NCBI GenBank assembly: GCA_009379815.1
Contig: WHSY01000003.1
Coordinates: 1-64,000, forward strand
Source: Pseudonocardiaceae bacterium
GTDB lineage: Bacteria > Actinomycetota > Actinomycetes > Mycobacteriales > Pseudonocardiaceae
Direction: 5' to 3'
DNA: 64,000 bases
A program made the position numbers and the translations under genes. The notes below the pieces were generated by a model. It had not been told where the DNA came from. It ran no database searches and saw nothing but the letters and a program-made list of their open reading frames with translations. Of this stretch, positions 15,940 to 24,146 are shown one piece after another; position 1 is the stretch's first letter, and every line of letters begins with the position of its first letter.

Positions 15940-18900
15940 GTGCTGACGATCTCTTCCGGACACTCGGCCGACTACCTGCTCGGCGCGGTGGCCGCGGGGC
16001 GGGAGAACTACTACACCGGCGCGGTCGCCGCGGGGGAGCCGCCGGACCGCTGGTATGGGCGTGGCGCCGAGTCGCTGGGCCTGTCGGGGCTGGTCGACGA
16101 GCAGGACATGCGAGCGCTCTACGAGCACTTCCTCGACCCGCGCGACGAGGCGTTCGAAGACCCCGAGCGGTGGGGTGAGGCGGCCACTCTGGGCCACACC
16201 GGACGCCGCTATGCGTCCGAGGACGAGCTGTACGCCCGCGCGCTTGAACACGAGCCGGACGCTTCGGCTGAACGGCGCGCCGAACTCCGGCTCGACGCCG
16301 GCAAGCGCGCCCGCCGCAACGTGAGCTTTCTGGACGCCACGTTCAGCGTGCAGAAGAGCATCACCGTGCTGCACGCCGCGTTCGAGGCCCAGGAGGTCGC
16401 CGCCCGCAAGGCCGGCGACGAGACCGCAGCCGAGGCGTGGGGCGCGCACCGGCAGGCCGTCGAGGACGCCATCTGGGCCGGCAATCGGGCGGCGCTGGAC
16501 TACCTCGCCGACAAGGCCGGCTACTCCCGGGTGGGGCATCACGGCGGCGTCGCCGGGCGCTACGTCGACGCGCACGACTGGACGATCGCGTCGTTCTTTC
16601 AGCACGACAACCGCGACCACGACCCGCAGCTACACATTCACAACACGATCCTGAACCGCGTCGAAGGCCCCGACGGGCAGTGGCGCACTCTTGATTCCCG
16701 GGCGATCCACAAGTTCCGCGGTGCTGCTGCGGCCGTCGGGGAACGCACCACCGAGGAGCGGCTGGCCCACAGTCTCGGGGTGCTGGCCGCCATGCGCCCG
16801 GACGGCAAGGCCCGCGAGCTGCTCGGGATTGCCGCCGAGGTGCGGGAGCTGTTCTCCCCGCGCCGCCGGGCGGTCACGAAGCACGCGGCCGAGCTGGTCG
16901 CGGCGTTCGAGACCAAGTTCGGCCGGGCGCCGAACGGCCTTGAGCTTGACCGGTTGCAGCGGCAGGCCAACTTCGCCACCCGCAAGGCGAAGTCGCACAC
17001 CGGTGAGTGTTATGACGCGCGGCTGGAGCGCTGGGACGCGCAGCTGCGTGCTGAGGTCGCCGGTGGGCTGGCGCAGGTGGCCCACGAGGTGCTCGACCTT
17101 GCGGGTGAGACACCGACAGCGCAGGCGTGGTCCCCGGCTGCGGTGATCGAAACCGCGCTGGCCGACGTGCAGTCGCGCAAGGCGGCTTGGACCGCGCCGG
17201 ATCTGACCCGGTCGATCAGCGACGCGCTGCCCGACCACCTCGGGCTCCGCGACGGCGCTGAGGTGGCCGAGTTGCTGGATCGGCTCACCGCCGAGGGGCT
17301 GCGGCACGCGGTGCCGTTGGACGCGTCTCGCCCTGGCGACGAGTCGCTGCCCGCCGAGCTGCGTCTGGCTGACGGCCGCTCCCCGTACGAGGCCCCGGGC
17401 GGACGGCTGTATGCCACCCCCGAGCACGTCCACACCGAGCGCGCACTTCTTGCTGCGACGACGTCGAGGGATGCCGTCGCCCTCACAGCAGGGTCGGCTC
17501 GTGGGTTCGTCGAGTCGCTCGCCGAGGCTGGTATCGAGCTCGGCGCCGACCAGGCCGCGGCCGTCCGCGGTGTGTTGACGTCGGGCGCCGGGGTCGAGTC
17601 CCTGGTCGGGCCGGCTGGCACCGGGAAGTCCTTTGTGGTCGGCGCGCTGGCGAAGGCGTGGCAGGACTCCGCCCGGTGGGACGGCGCCCAGCGCTACGTG
17701 GTCGGGCTGGCGTCGAGCCAGGTCGCCGCCGACGTGCTGGCCGGCGAGGGTCTCGACGCCCGCAATGTCTCCCGCTGGTTGGGCACCCAGCAGCGTCTCG
17801 TCGACGGCACCGCCGCCGGCGATGACCACCAGTGGCAGCTGCGCTCCGGGGATCTGGTGGTGGTCGATGAGTCCGCGATGGCCGACACCGCCGCCCTTGC
17901 CGCCATCCACCAGCACGCCGAGCAGGCGGGCGCGAAGCTGCTGCTGGTCGGCGACCACCGCCAGCTGGCCGCGGTCGGCGCCGGCGGCGGCATGGACCTC
18001 CTGGCGCAGGCCGGGGCCAGCTACGAGCTCGCCGAGGCCCGCCGCTTCACCGCAGAGTGGGAGCGCGACGCCTCCCTGCGGCTGCGCGCCGCCGACGAGA
18101 GCGTGCTCGGCGACTACCACAAGCACGGGCGGCTCATCGACGCCGGCGCGGTCGAGCAGGCCGATAGCTCCGCCGCCCATGCCTGGCTCGCGGACACCCT
18201 CGCCGGGCGGCGCTCGCTGCTGCTGGTAGATACCAACGAGCAGGCCGCCCGGCTGTCCGCCGCGCTGCGCGCGGACCTGGTCCGCCTCGGCCGGGTTGAG
18301 GAACGAGGCGTGCCGCTGGGGCTGCAGGGCACCTACGCCGGGGTCGGCGACGTCGTCCAAGCGCGCCTAAACGGCTGGCACCTGGCCGGGGTGGAGGGCA
18401 ACCGGCGGGTGCCGATCAACCGCGAGCACTACCGCGTCCTCGACACCCGCGACGACGGCTCGCTGGTCGTCGCCCCCGTCATCGGCGCCGGCATTGACGG
18501 GGAGGCGCTGGGGGAGCGGATCACGCTCCCGCCTGGCTACGTCAATGAGCACTTGGCGTTGGGCTACGCGTCGACCGTTCACGCCGCCCAGGGCCTGACC
18601 GTGGACACCAGCCACGCCGTGGTCACCCCGAACACCGGCCCCGAGGCCCTCTACGTCGGGCTTTCCCGCGGCCGGGACGGCAACACTGCCCACGTCACCA
18701 CCCGCGCCATCCCCGCCGACGCCCCGCCTGGCGCGGTGCAGGAAGCGGTGCACCGCGATCCGGCTGCGGTGCTCGCCGGCGTGCTCGAGACCGCCGACCC
18801 CGCCCGGTCGGCGCTGGCGACCGTGACCGAGTCCGCCCAGGAGACCGAGTCGGTGCACACGCCGGCTGAGCTGTTCGCCGACGCGGCAGAGCTGGCCACC

Positions 18901-20394
18901 GCCGGGCGCACCAGCACCTGGTTCGACGCCCTCACCGACGCGGGGAAGCTGTCGGCCGAGCAGCGGGCGCAGCTCGCCGCCGAGGATGGCGCGGCCACCC
19001 TCGGCCGGAGCCTGCGACGCGCCGAACTCGCCGGCCACGACCCCCGCCAGGTGCTGCTCGCCGCGGTCACCGAGCGCCCCCTCGACGAGGCCCGGCAGAT
19101 CACCAACGTCATCCACCACCGGATCGCCACCAGCTGGCCGCTCGATCCCGTCGGCGACTCGTATGCCGACTGGACTCCACAGGTCGACGATCCGCAGTGG
19201 CGCCAGTACCTGGACACCCTCGCCGACGCCGCGGACGTCCGCCGACGCGACCTCGGCCACCACGCCGCTGACGACTCGCCCGCGTGGGCGATCGAGGCCT
19301 TCGGGTCGCCGCCCGACGAGGACCGCGACCGGGCGGAATGGGCGCGAGAAGTCGGACTCGTCGCGACGCACCGCGAGCTCACCGGCCACGACGACCCCAC
19401 CGACGCGCTCGGCCCACCGCCTAAGCCCGGCCAAGTCGAGACCTACGCCTCATGGCGCGCAGCCTGGCGCGCCCTCGGCCGCCCGGAAGCCGACCGCGAC
19501 GAGCTCGAACTCTCCGACGGGCAGCTGCGAGTGCGCGTCCGCGCCTCCCAGCGCGAGGCCGCGTGGGCGCCCCGCTACGTCAACAACGAGCTCGCGGGCA
19601 CCGCCCAGGCCGCCGAGACCCACCGTCACGGCGCCGCTCTGCGCCGGGCCGAGGCCGACGCGAGCACCGACCCGGCGAGCCGCGCCGACCTGCAACGGCG
19701 GGCCACCGAGACCGACGCGCTGACCGAGACGCTCGACCAGCGCGCGGCACAGCTGCGCGCGGTCGACCAGGCCCGCGGCGAATGGCTCACGCACACCGCC
19801 GCGACCCGGGCCGCCGCCGACCGGGCCACCGCCGAGCTCACGGCTCGCGGGATCGACCGCGACGAGCCCGACGACACCGTCACCGCCGAGGAATGGCTCG
19901 CCGCGCACCGCGCCGCAGACGCGGCCGAGGACCCGCACCGCGAAATCACCAGCGAGGCCGAGCTCGCCGACACCGACCAGCACCGCGGCACCGACGCAAC
20001 CACCGTCGCCGAACCGGTGCCCGCACCGCCGGACGTCGAGCAGGCGGAGCCTGCCGCGGAGCGGAACACGCATGACAGCGAACTACCCGCGACCAGCCCC
20101 GCCGAGACCAAGGTCGCCGACGTGCGCGACGCGGCCGCCGACGAGCCCGCCCGCGGCAACGAGGACGCCGTGCACGTCCCCTCAGCCGACGAGACCGCCG
20201 ACTCCGTCCAGCGCGCACAACGGGCCCTGGCCGAGATCCGCACCCGCACCGCCGCCGAGGAACGCGAGGCGGCCGAACACCGCGCCGAGCAACTTGCCCG
20301 CTGGCACGCCCAAGACCAGACCGCCGAACACCAGCACGAACGAACCGCGGAGCGCGACTCGCTCGCCGTCGGGATCGGCGGCCCCGATGACTGA
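15940..20394 (+). CDS. MobF-family relaxase with TraI/TrwC-type helicase
   Basis: GTG 15940 gives MLTISSGHSADYLLGAVAAG, the usual MobF start; GTG 15931 is possible. Length is 1484 residues. Tyr residues in DYLLGAV and ENYYTGA match the catalytic tyrosines, and the metal-binding histidine triad is HDPQLHIHN at about 227-235. A superfamily 1 helicase follows: Walker A GPAGTGKS near 557, VVVDESAMAD near 641, LLVGDHRQLAAVG, STVHAAQG near 877 and LYVGLSRGRDG. The last 400-500 residues are charged and helical. It nicks oriT, stays bound to the 5' end and unwinds the strand for the coupling protein at 10814. The frame is fully open, in contrast to the integrase. Confidence 0.92.
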   Translation: MLTISSGHSADYLLGAVAAGRENYYTGAVAAGEPPDRWYGRGAESLGLSGLVDEQDMRALYEHFLDPRDEAFEDPERWGEAATLGHTGRRYASEDELYARALEHEPDASAERRAELRLDAGKRARRNVSFLDATFSVQKSITVLHAAFEAQEVAARKAGDETAAEAWGAHRQAVEDAIWAGNRAALDYLADKAGYSRVGHHGGVAGRYVDAHDWTIASFFQHDNRDHDPQLHIHNTILNRVEGPDGQWRTLDSRAIHKFRGAAAAVGERTTEERLAHSLGVLAAMRPDGKARELLGIAAEVRELFSPRRRAVTKHAAELVAAFETKFGRAPNGLELDRLQRQANFATRKAKSHTGECYDARLERWDAQLRAEVAGGLAQVAHEVLDLAGETPTAQAWSPAAVIETALADVQSRKAAWTAPDLTRSISDALPDHLGLRDGAEVAELLDRLTAEGLRHAVPLDASRPGDESLPAELRLADGRSPYEAPGGRLYATPEHVHTERALLAATTSRDAVALTAGSARGFVESLAEAGIELGADQAAAVRGVLTSGAGVESLVGPAGTGKSFVVGALAKAWQDSARWDGAQRYVVGLASSQVAADVLAGEGLDARNVSRWLGTQQRLVDGTAAGDDHQWQLRSGDLVVVDESAMADTAALAAIHQHAEQAGAKLLLVGDHRQLAAVGAGGGMDLLAQAGASYELAEARRFTAEWERDASLRLRAADESVLGDYHKHGRLIDAGAVEQADSSAAHAWLADTLAGRRSLLLVDTNEQAARLSAALRADLVRLGRVEERGVPLGLQGTYAGVGDVVQARLNGWHLAGVEGNRRVPINREHYRVLDTRDDGSLVVAPVIGAGIDGEALGERITLPPGYVNEHLALGYASTVHAAQGLTVDTSHAVVTPNTGPEALYVGLSRGRDGNTAHVTTRAIPADAPPGAVQEAVHRDPAAVLAGVLETADPARSALATVTESAQETESVHTPAELFADAAELATAGRTSTWFDALTDAGKLSAEQRAQLAAEDGAATLGRSLRRAELAGHDPRQVLLAAVTERPLDEARQITNVIHHRIATSWPLDPVGDSYADWTPQVDDPQWRQYLDTLADAADVRRRDLGHHAADDSPAWAIEAFGSPPDEDRDRAEWAREVGLVATHRELTGHDDPTDALGPPPKPGQVETYASWRAAWRALGRPEADRDELELSDGQLRVRVRASQREAAWAPRYVNNELAGTAQAAETHRHGAALRRAEADASTDPASRADLQRRATETDALTETLDQRAAQLRAVDQARGEWLTHTAATRAAADRATAELTARGIDRDEPDDTVTAEEWLAAHRAADAAEDPHREITSEAELADTDQHRGTDATTVAEPVPAPPDVEQAEPAAERNTHDSELPATSPAETKVADVRDAAADEPARGNEDAVHVPSADETADSVQRAQRALAEIRTRTAAEEREAAEHRAEQLARWHAQDQTAEHQHERTAERDSLAVGIGGPDD

Positions 20395-20408
20395 CCAGCC
20401 CGCAATGG

Positions 20409-20428
20409 CGCGCCGGTCAACCGGCGGC
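20409..20428. terminator. Small hairpin between convergent genes
   Basis: CGCCGG (20411-20416), loop TCAA and CCGGCG (20421-20426) lie where the relaxase and the leftward hypothetical gene converge. The loop contains the stop codon of the leftward gene. There is no T-tract. It may terminate transcription in both directions. Confidence 0.35.
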
Positions 20429-20869
20429 GCGCTCGTCGATCACCAGCGGTGGGGGACCGGAGCGGCGCCACGCCCACCGCAGCGTCGCGCAGATGCCCTC
20501 CGACCAGCCCGGCCGCTCAGCCAGCCACGGCGGCCGCGGTCGGCGCAGGTCGAGCTTCTCGGCCGCCAGGTACTCGGCCTCGATCAGCTCCTCGTAGGCC
20601 CGCGCCGTCCGCTCTGTGACCGGTGCCCACGCAGCATGCTGGCGCCCGCCGCCGGTCTGCACGGTTGCCGTGGCGAGCCACTCGCAGATGATCGCCACGC
20701 CAGCCGCGTACCAGTCGTGGCCACCGCGCCGGTCCTGCTCGTCACAGCGTCGCTCGGCAGCAACCCAGAGCGCGGCGAACTCCGCCCGCGGCACCCGCAG
20801 GTTGCTCCGCGGGATCCGGGCGATGTCCGCCTCGGTGACCTGCACGGCCACCAGAGTGACACTCGGCAC
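20417..20869 (-). CDS. Hypothetical protein, leftward gene in the element
   Basis: A 150-residue protein from GTG 20869; a later GTG is possible. The sequence TEADIARIPRSNLRVPRAEF, DWYAAGVAIICEWLATATVQ, RTARAYEELIEAEYLAAEKL and WSEGICATLRWAWRRSG is helical and Trp-rich with no signal peptide. I do not recognise a family, though the composition looks like a genuine soluble protein. It is the only leftward gene between the excisionase-like gene and the integrase, so it has its own promoter, probably within 20870-20930, next to structured element copy 2. Confidence 0.6.
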   Translation of the reverse strand: MPSVTLVAVQVTEADIARIPRSNLRVPRAEFAALWVAAERRCDEQDRRGGHDWYAAGVAIICEWLATATVQTGGGRQHAAWAPVTERTARAYEELIEAEYLAAEKLDLRRPRPPWLAERPGWSEGICATLRWAWRRSGPPPLVIDERAAG

Positions 20870-20921
20870 CGACGAAACGAAGAGCCTTCGCCAGCCGCGC
20901 AGGTCCGTTGCCGTGAGCTCG

Positions 20922-21176
20922 TGGGGCGCTCAAGGCCGCGCGGGCCCAGCGCCGTGGTGGAGCCGCCTACGGCGGCGCGGTCCTGCTGGCCCGGGAGCTT
21001 CGCACGGCCGCTCTCCACGTCAAGGGGGTCGCAAACATCACCGGCGCCCTGCGGGCCGCTGCGCTCGCCGGTGATCTTTGAGCCCTGCTCCCTTGACGTC
21101 GAGCCTCGGCGGCCGTGCTCCGGCTCCTTAAGGGCGGCGGGGGACCGCCGCCCGCATCCGCCGGGCCAGCAGGACC
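20922..21176. repeat. Structured intergenic element, copy 2
   Basis: This 255-bp block is homologous to 12641-12898. The outer stem is perfect over 16 pairs (20979-20994 with 21161-21176), and inner stems are 21002-21010 with 21110-21118, 21017-21026 with 21090-21099, and 21037-21046 with 21066-21075. The leading hairpin is GCCGCC-tac-GGCGGC at 20962-20976. The unpaired stretch around GGTCGCAAACATCACCGGCG is identical to copy 1, so both loops and stems are conserved. TTGAC, a -35-like string, lies in the same stem in both copies. It precedes the zinc-ribbon/SLOG/ssb gene set. Confidence 0.8.
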
Positions 21177-21204
21177 CCGCACCTGTGAGTCGAGGAGGCA
21201 CGTC

Positions 21205-21420
21205 ATGACCGAACAGCACGAGATCCCGACCCGGCGGCGGTTCGTCGACCCCGAGACGCTGATCTGCCCCGGCTGCGCCGCCCGGGCCCGGCCCGAGCCG
21301 CCGGGCTACTGGCGGGTCGCCGACGGGCTGCCGGCGCCGCAGTTCTCCCACCCCGACGGGTCCGCACTGTGCCGGCACGCAGACGGGACGGTGGCCGAGC
21401 CGATCGAGGCCTGGTCGTGA
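21205..21420 (+). CDS. Small zinc-ribbon-like protein of the ssb module
   Basis: A 71-residue protein with GAGGAGG at 21192-21198 ahead of ATG 21205. It opens MTEQHEIPTRRRFVDPETLI, then CPGC and later CRH, so a CxxC...CxH zinc site is plausible. It is the intact relative of the small gene at 12929. Its stop overlaps the next start (TGATG), so it is coupled to the SLOG-domain gene. Position directly after the structured element and before ssb in both modules suggests a shared early role in transfer (inference). Confidence 0.65.
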   Translation: MTEQHEIPTRRRFVDPETLICPGCAARARPEPPGYWRVADGLPAPQFSHPDGSALCRHADGTVAEPIEAWS

Positions 21421-22120
21421 TGTCCGGCGCGCACAGTCTGGCCGAGCATGCCGCGACCCGCGAGCTGGCTGTGCTGGTCGACGGGCCGTGGGCGCCCGCG
21501 TGGTACTGGCGCGACGACCTGGCAGCCCAGCAGCAGCCCAGCCGCCGGCTGCACGAGCGGTACGGCCAACCGCTGGGCGACAAGTGCCACTACCGGCCCA
21601 CCGAGCAGTGGATCGACCACCCAGTTGAGCCCGACGTGCGCGGCCGCGCCTGGACCTACCAGCCACCCGAGCAGCCGCGCCCGAGCGGGTGCCGGCGGGT
21701 GCTGGTGACCGGCTCACGGGACTGGACCGACCAGCCAGTGGCCCTGGCCGACCAGTGGTGCGACGGCACCGCGGTGCTGGTGTCCGGGGCGTGCCCGCGT
21801 GGGGCCGACCGGATCGCCGAACAGCTCTGGACCAGCTGGGGCGGCCAGCTCGAGCGCCACCCCGCCGACTGGCACCGGCACGGCCGCTCCGACGGCTACC
21901 GCCGCAACGCGGCGATGGTCGCGCTCGGGGCTGAAGTCTGCCTGGCCTTCATCCGCAACGACTCGGACACGGCCGCGTCGGCCATCGCCTCGACTCGGCC
22001 GGCGCCACGCACACCGCCGAGCTCGCCGAGACGGCCGGCATCCCCACCCGCCGCTACCAGCATCCACACCAGCCCCCGGCAGCCCAGCCGGGACACCACC
22101 CAGCACAGCAGAAGGGATGA
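21420..22120 (+). pseudogene. DUF2493/YspA-type SLOG-fold protein, disrupted by a 32-bp insertion
   Basis: From ATG 21420. Residues about 95-180 carry the SLOG-type nucleotide-binding fold: [37 protein letters not shown] and [19 protein letters not shown]. After FIRNDS the frame degenerates, whereas another frame reads [20 protein letters not shown] and stops at 22118-22120. GACTCGG occurs at both edges of the intervening 32 bases, so an insertion by slippage between 7-bp repeats explains the break. Without it the protein would be about 223 residues and its end would overlap the ssb start. DUF2493 proteins are common on actinobacterial mobile elements; their ligand is unknown. Confidence 0.7.
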
Positions 22121-22125
22121 GCACC

Positions 22126-22536
22126 ATGGCCAACGAAACCACCCTGACGATCGTCGGCAACCTCACCGCCGACCCCGAACTCCGGTTCACCGAGGCCGGC
22201 ACAGCGGTGGCGAACTTCGTCATCGCCTCCACCCCGCGCACCTTCGACCGCGACTCCGGCCAGTGGCGCGACGGCGAGGCACTGTTCCTGCGCGCCACCG
22301 CCTGGCGGGCGCTCGCCGAAACGGCCGTCGAGTCCCTGACCCGCGGTACGCGGGTGATCGCCCAGGGCCGGCTACGGCAGAAGTCCTTTGAGACCCGCGA
22401 CGGCGACAAGCGCAGCACCATCGAACTCGACGTCGACGAACTCGGCCCATCGCTGCGGTATGCCACCGCCAGAGTCACCAAGCTCGACCGCGCGACCGCG
22501 GCCACCAGCGGGCACAGCGATGGCCCGCCGTTCTGA
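22126..22536 (+). CDS. ssb: Single-stranded DNA-binding protein (element copy 2)
   Basis: A 136-residue protein. ATG 22126 is preferred over 22117 because GAAGGG lies nine bases upstream. The OB-fold sequence [40 protein letters not shown] and [20 protein letters not shown] closely parallels the protein at 13115, and the tail ends SDGPPF. The first 45 codons are nearly identical to copy 1, pointing to a module duplication. As part of a conjugative element it probably coats the incoming strand in the recipient. Confidence 0.92.
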   Translation: MANETTLTIVGNLTADPELRFTEAGTAVANFVIASTPRTFDRDSGQWRDGEALFLRATAWRALAETAVESLTRGTRVIAQGRLRQKSFETRDGDKRSTIELDVDELGPSLRYATARVTKLDRATAATSGHSDGPPF

Positions 22537-22651
22537 GCCGCCACAGCCTCCCGTCCGGTCCGCCCTGCGCCCCGGCGCGCGGACCGGGCGGGACATCAGC
22601 CAGCGGGGAAGCGCAAGCGACGCCGGGACCGGTCATCAGATGGTGGCGTCT

Positions 22652-22850
22652 GCGCTCAAGGCCGCGCGGGCCCAGCGTCCTGGTGGAGCCGCCTTCGGCT
22701 GTGCGGTCTGCCTCTCACCCGCAGGCCGGAGTTTCTTCACCGTCGCGCCGCCACGTCCAGGGCGAACCTGCGCGGGGACCCCTCCCGCCTTCGGCGGCCC
22801 CGCGCAGAACCGTCGCTGCGCGACCGCCCTGCGGGCGGGCCCTGGACCCG
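22652..22850. repeat. Structured intergenic element, copy 3 (divergent)
   Basis: The first 45-55 bases (from GCGCTCAAGGCCGCGCGGGC) match copies 1 and 2, and then the sequence diverges while nested stems persist. These are GTCCAGGGC (22755-22763) with GCCCTGGAC (22839-22847); TGCGCGGGG (22769-22777) with CCCCGCGCA (22798-22806) enclosing the hairpin CCGCC-ttc-GGCGG (22785-22797); CCGCCC-tgc-GGGCGG (22824-22838); and the leading hairpin AGCCG-cctt-CGGCT (22687-22700). It precedes the SprT-like gene. No gene is visible between 22537 and 22955. Confidence 0.65.
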
Positions 22851-22955
22851 GCGCCACGCCGGCAAAGCCCGGCCACGTATCGGGTGAGGCCGACGGGCTG
22901 GCAACCACGACCCGCTCTCTCACCACAGCACCCGTTGCGACTGCCGGAGGACACC

Positions 22956-23675
22956 GTGACTATTCAGAATCTCGACGACCAGCAGCCCGCCCCGGTCATC
23001 GCCGACGCTGTTGACAGTGACGAGTCAATAGCAGGCGACGGGCCGATGAGCGCGCCCATGGTGGCCGCCCTGGAGCAGGCCTGGGTCGCGATCCGCGCTC
23101 GGCACCCCGAGGTCCCCGCTGCTGTGGTGGTGCTCGGTGCCGGGTCGATCGGCAGCCCCGCCGGTGGGCTGCGGCTCGGTCACTTCGCGGCGATGCGCTG
23201 GCACCACGACGAGCAGCAGCTGCCCGAGGTGTTCATCGGCGGTGAGGGCCTGAACCGCTGCCCAGCCGACGTGCTCGCCACGCTGCTCCACGAGGCTGCC
23301 CACGCGCTGGCCAACGTCCGCGGGATCAAGGACACCAGCCGCCAAGGCCGCTGGCACAACGCCCGGTTCAAGCAGCTGGCCGCCGAGGTCGGTATCGAGA
23401 CCACCAAGGACCCGCGCCTTGGCTGGTCCCCGACCACCCTGCCCGAGGCGACCCGCACCACCTACGCCGACACCATCGCCGCGCTCGGTGCCGCACTGCG
23501 GATGCACCGCTCCGCCGAGCTCACCGACGGCCGCGCCACCAAGACCAAGGCCCCGCCGACCTGTGTCTGCGACTGCGGCCGCCGCATCCGCTTCGCCCCC
23601 ACCGTTCTCGCCGCTGGACCGATCACCTGCGTCGTCTGTGGCACCGACTTCGCCCCCGAGGACGACGGGTCATGA
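22956..23675 (+). CDS. SprT-like zinc metalloprotease with C-terminal zinc ribbon
   Basis: A 239-residue protein from GTG 22956, with CCGGAGG at 22944-22950. Residues 112-116 are HEAAH, the HExxH zinc-protease motif, within LATLLHEAAHALANVRGIKD. RQGRWHNARFKQLAAEVGIE follows, as in SprT/WSS1-type proteins that clip DNA-bound or other substrates. The C terminus holds CVCDCGRRIRF and CVVCGTDF, a four-cysteine ribbon. Such genes are frequent on actinobacterial plasmids and phages, with roles not established. ATGA overlap couples it to the next small protein. Its place behind structured element 3 suggests early expression after transfer (inference). Confidence 0.75.
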   Translation: MTIQNLDDQQPAPVIADAVDSDESIAGDGPMSAPMVAALEQAWVAIRARHPEVPAAVVVLGAGSIGSPAGGLRLGHFAAMRWHHDEQQLPEVFIGGEGLNRCPADVLATLLHEAAHALANVRGIKDTSRQGRWHNARFKQLAAEVGIETTKDPRLGWSPTTLPEATRTTYADTIAALGAALRMHRSAELTDGRATKTKAPPTCVCDCGRRIRFAPTVLAAGPITCVVCGTDFAPEDDGS

Positions 23676-23929
23676 ACCAGCACGCCCTGGACCTCGACGC
23701 CACCGACACCTGCCCCCTCGACGAGCGCTGCGAAAACTGCGGCACCCGCGACGAGCTCGACGTAGCCACCGCCGCCACCCCGGTCGGCATCTACTGCCTC
23801 ACCCTCTGCGACGCCTGCGCCGATGCCGTCCCCGAGCCCGGCGGCTGGTCCCGCGCAGTCGGCCGCGTGCTGGAGCACTGCGGCCACCTCGGAATCGACT
23901 CAGACGAGATGGCCGAGGAGCTGCAGTAG
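23672..23929 (+). CDS. Small cysteine-rich (zinc-finger-like) protein
   Basis: An 85-residue protein starting in the ATGA overlap with the metalloprotease gene. It contains CPLDERCENCGTRDELDV and later YCLTLCDACADAVP, giving two CxxC-type pairs that suggest a treble-clef or ribbon fold, followed by a helical end (WSRAVGRVLEHCGHLGIDSD). No signal peptide. Likely a zinc-binding partner or regulator of the metalloprotease, inferred only from coupling. Confidence 0.6.
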   Translation: MNQHALDLDATDTCPLDERCENCGTRDELDVATAATPVGIYCLTLCDACADAVPEPGGWSRAVGRVLEHCGHLGIDSDEMAEELQ

Positions 23930-24146
23930 GAGCGTCGTCGATTAAGGCCGGGCAGCAGTGATCACGTTCTCGGCTGCTGGGTGACTACACGTTCGCGGGC
24001 CCGTGGTTACAGCCTGCGCACCCGGGTCGCCCAGATCACTCGGGATCCCACCCACGCGGAGTAACAGTTCGCGGAAAGAACCCGATCAATCAGGCAGCGG
24101 CACGCGCGGGCTTCGATGCGACCGCTCCCATGCGAGAGGAAAGCTG

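Noticed and set aside
15677-15946. 89-codon Ser/Thr/Pro-rich frame overlapping the relaxase start
   Set aside because: Its start overlaps the previous stop as ATGA, but the composition is low-complexity and the DNA fits an oriT-type region better.
20409-20428. Treating the hairpin after the relaxase as part of structured element 2
   Set aside because: It lies about 500 bases away, has a simple 6-bp stem and fits a terminator between convergent genes.
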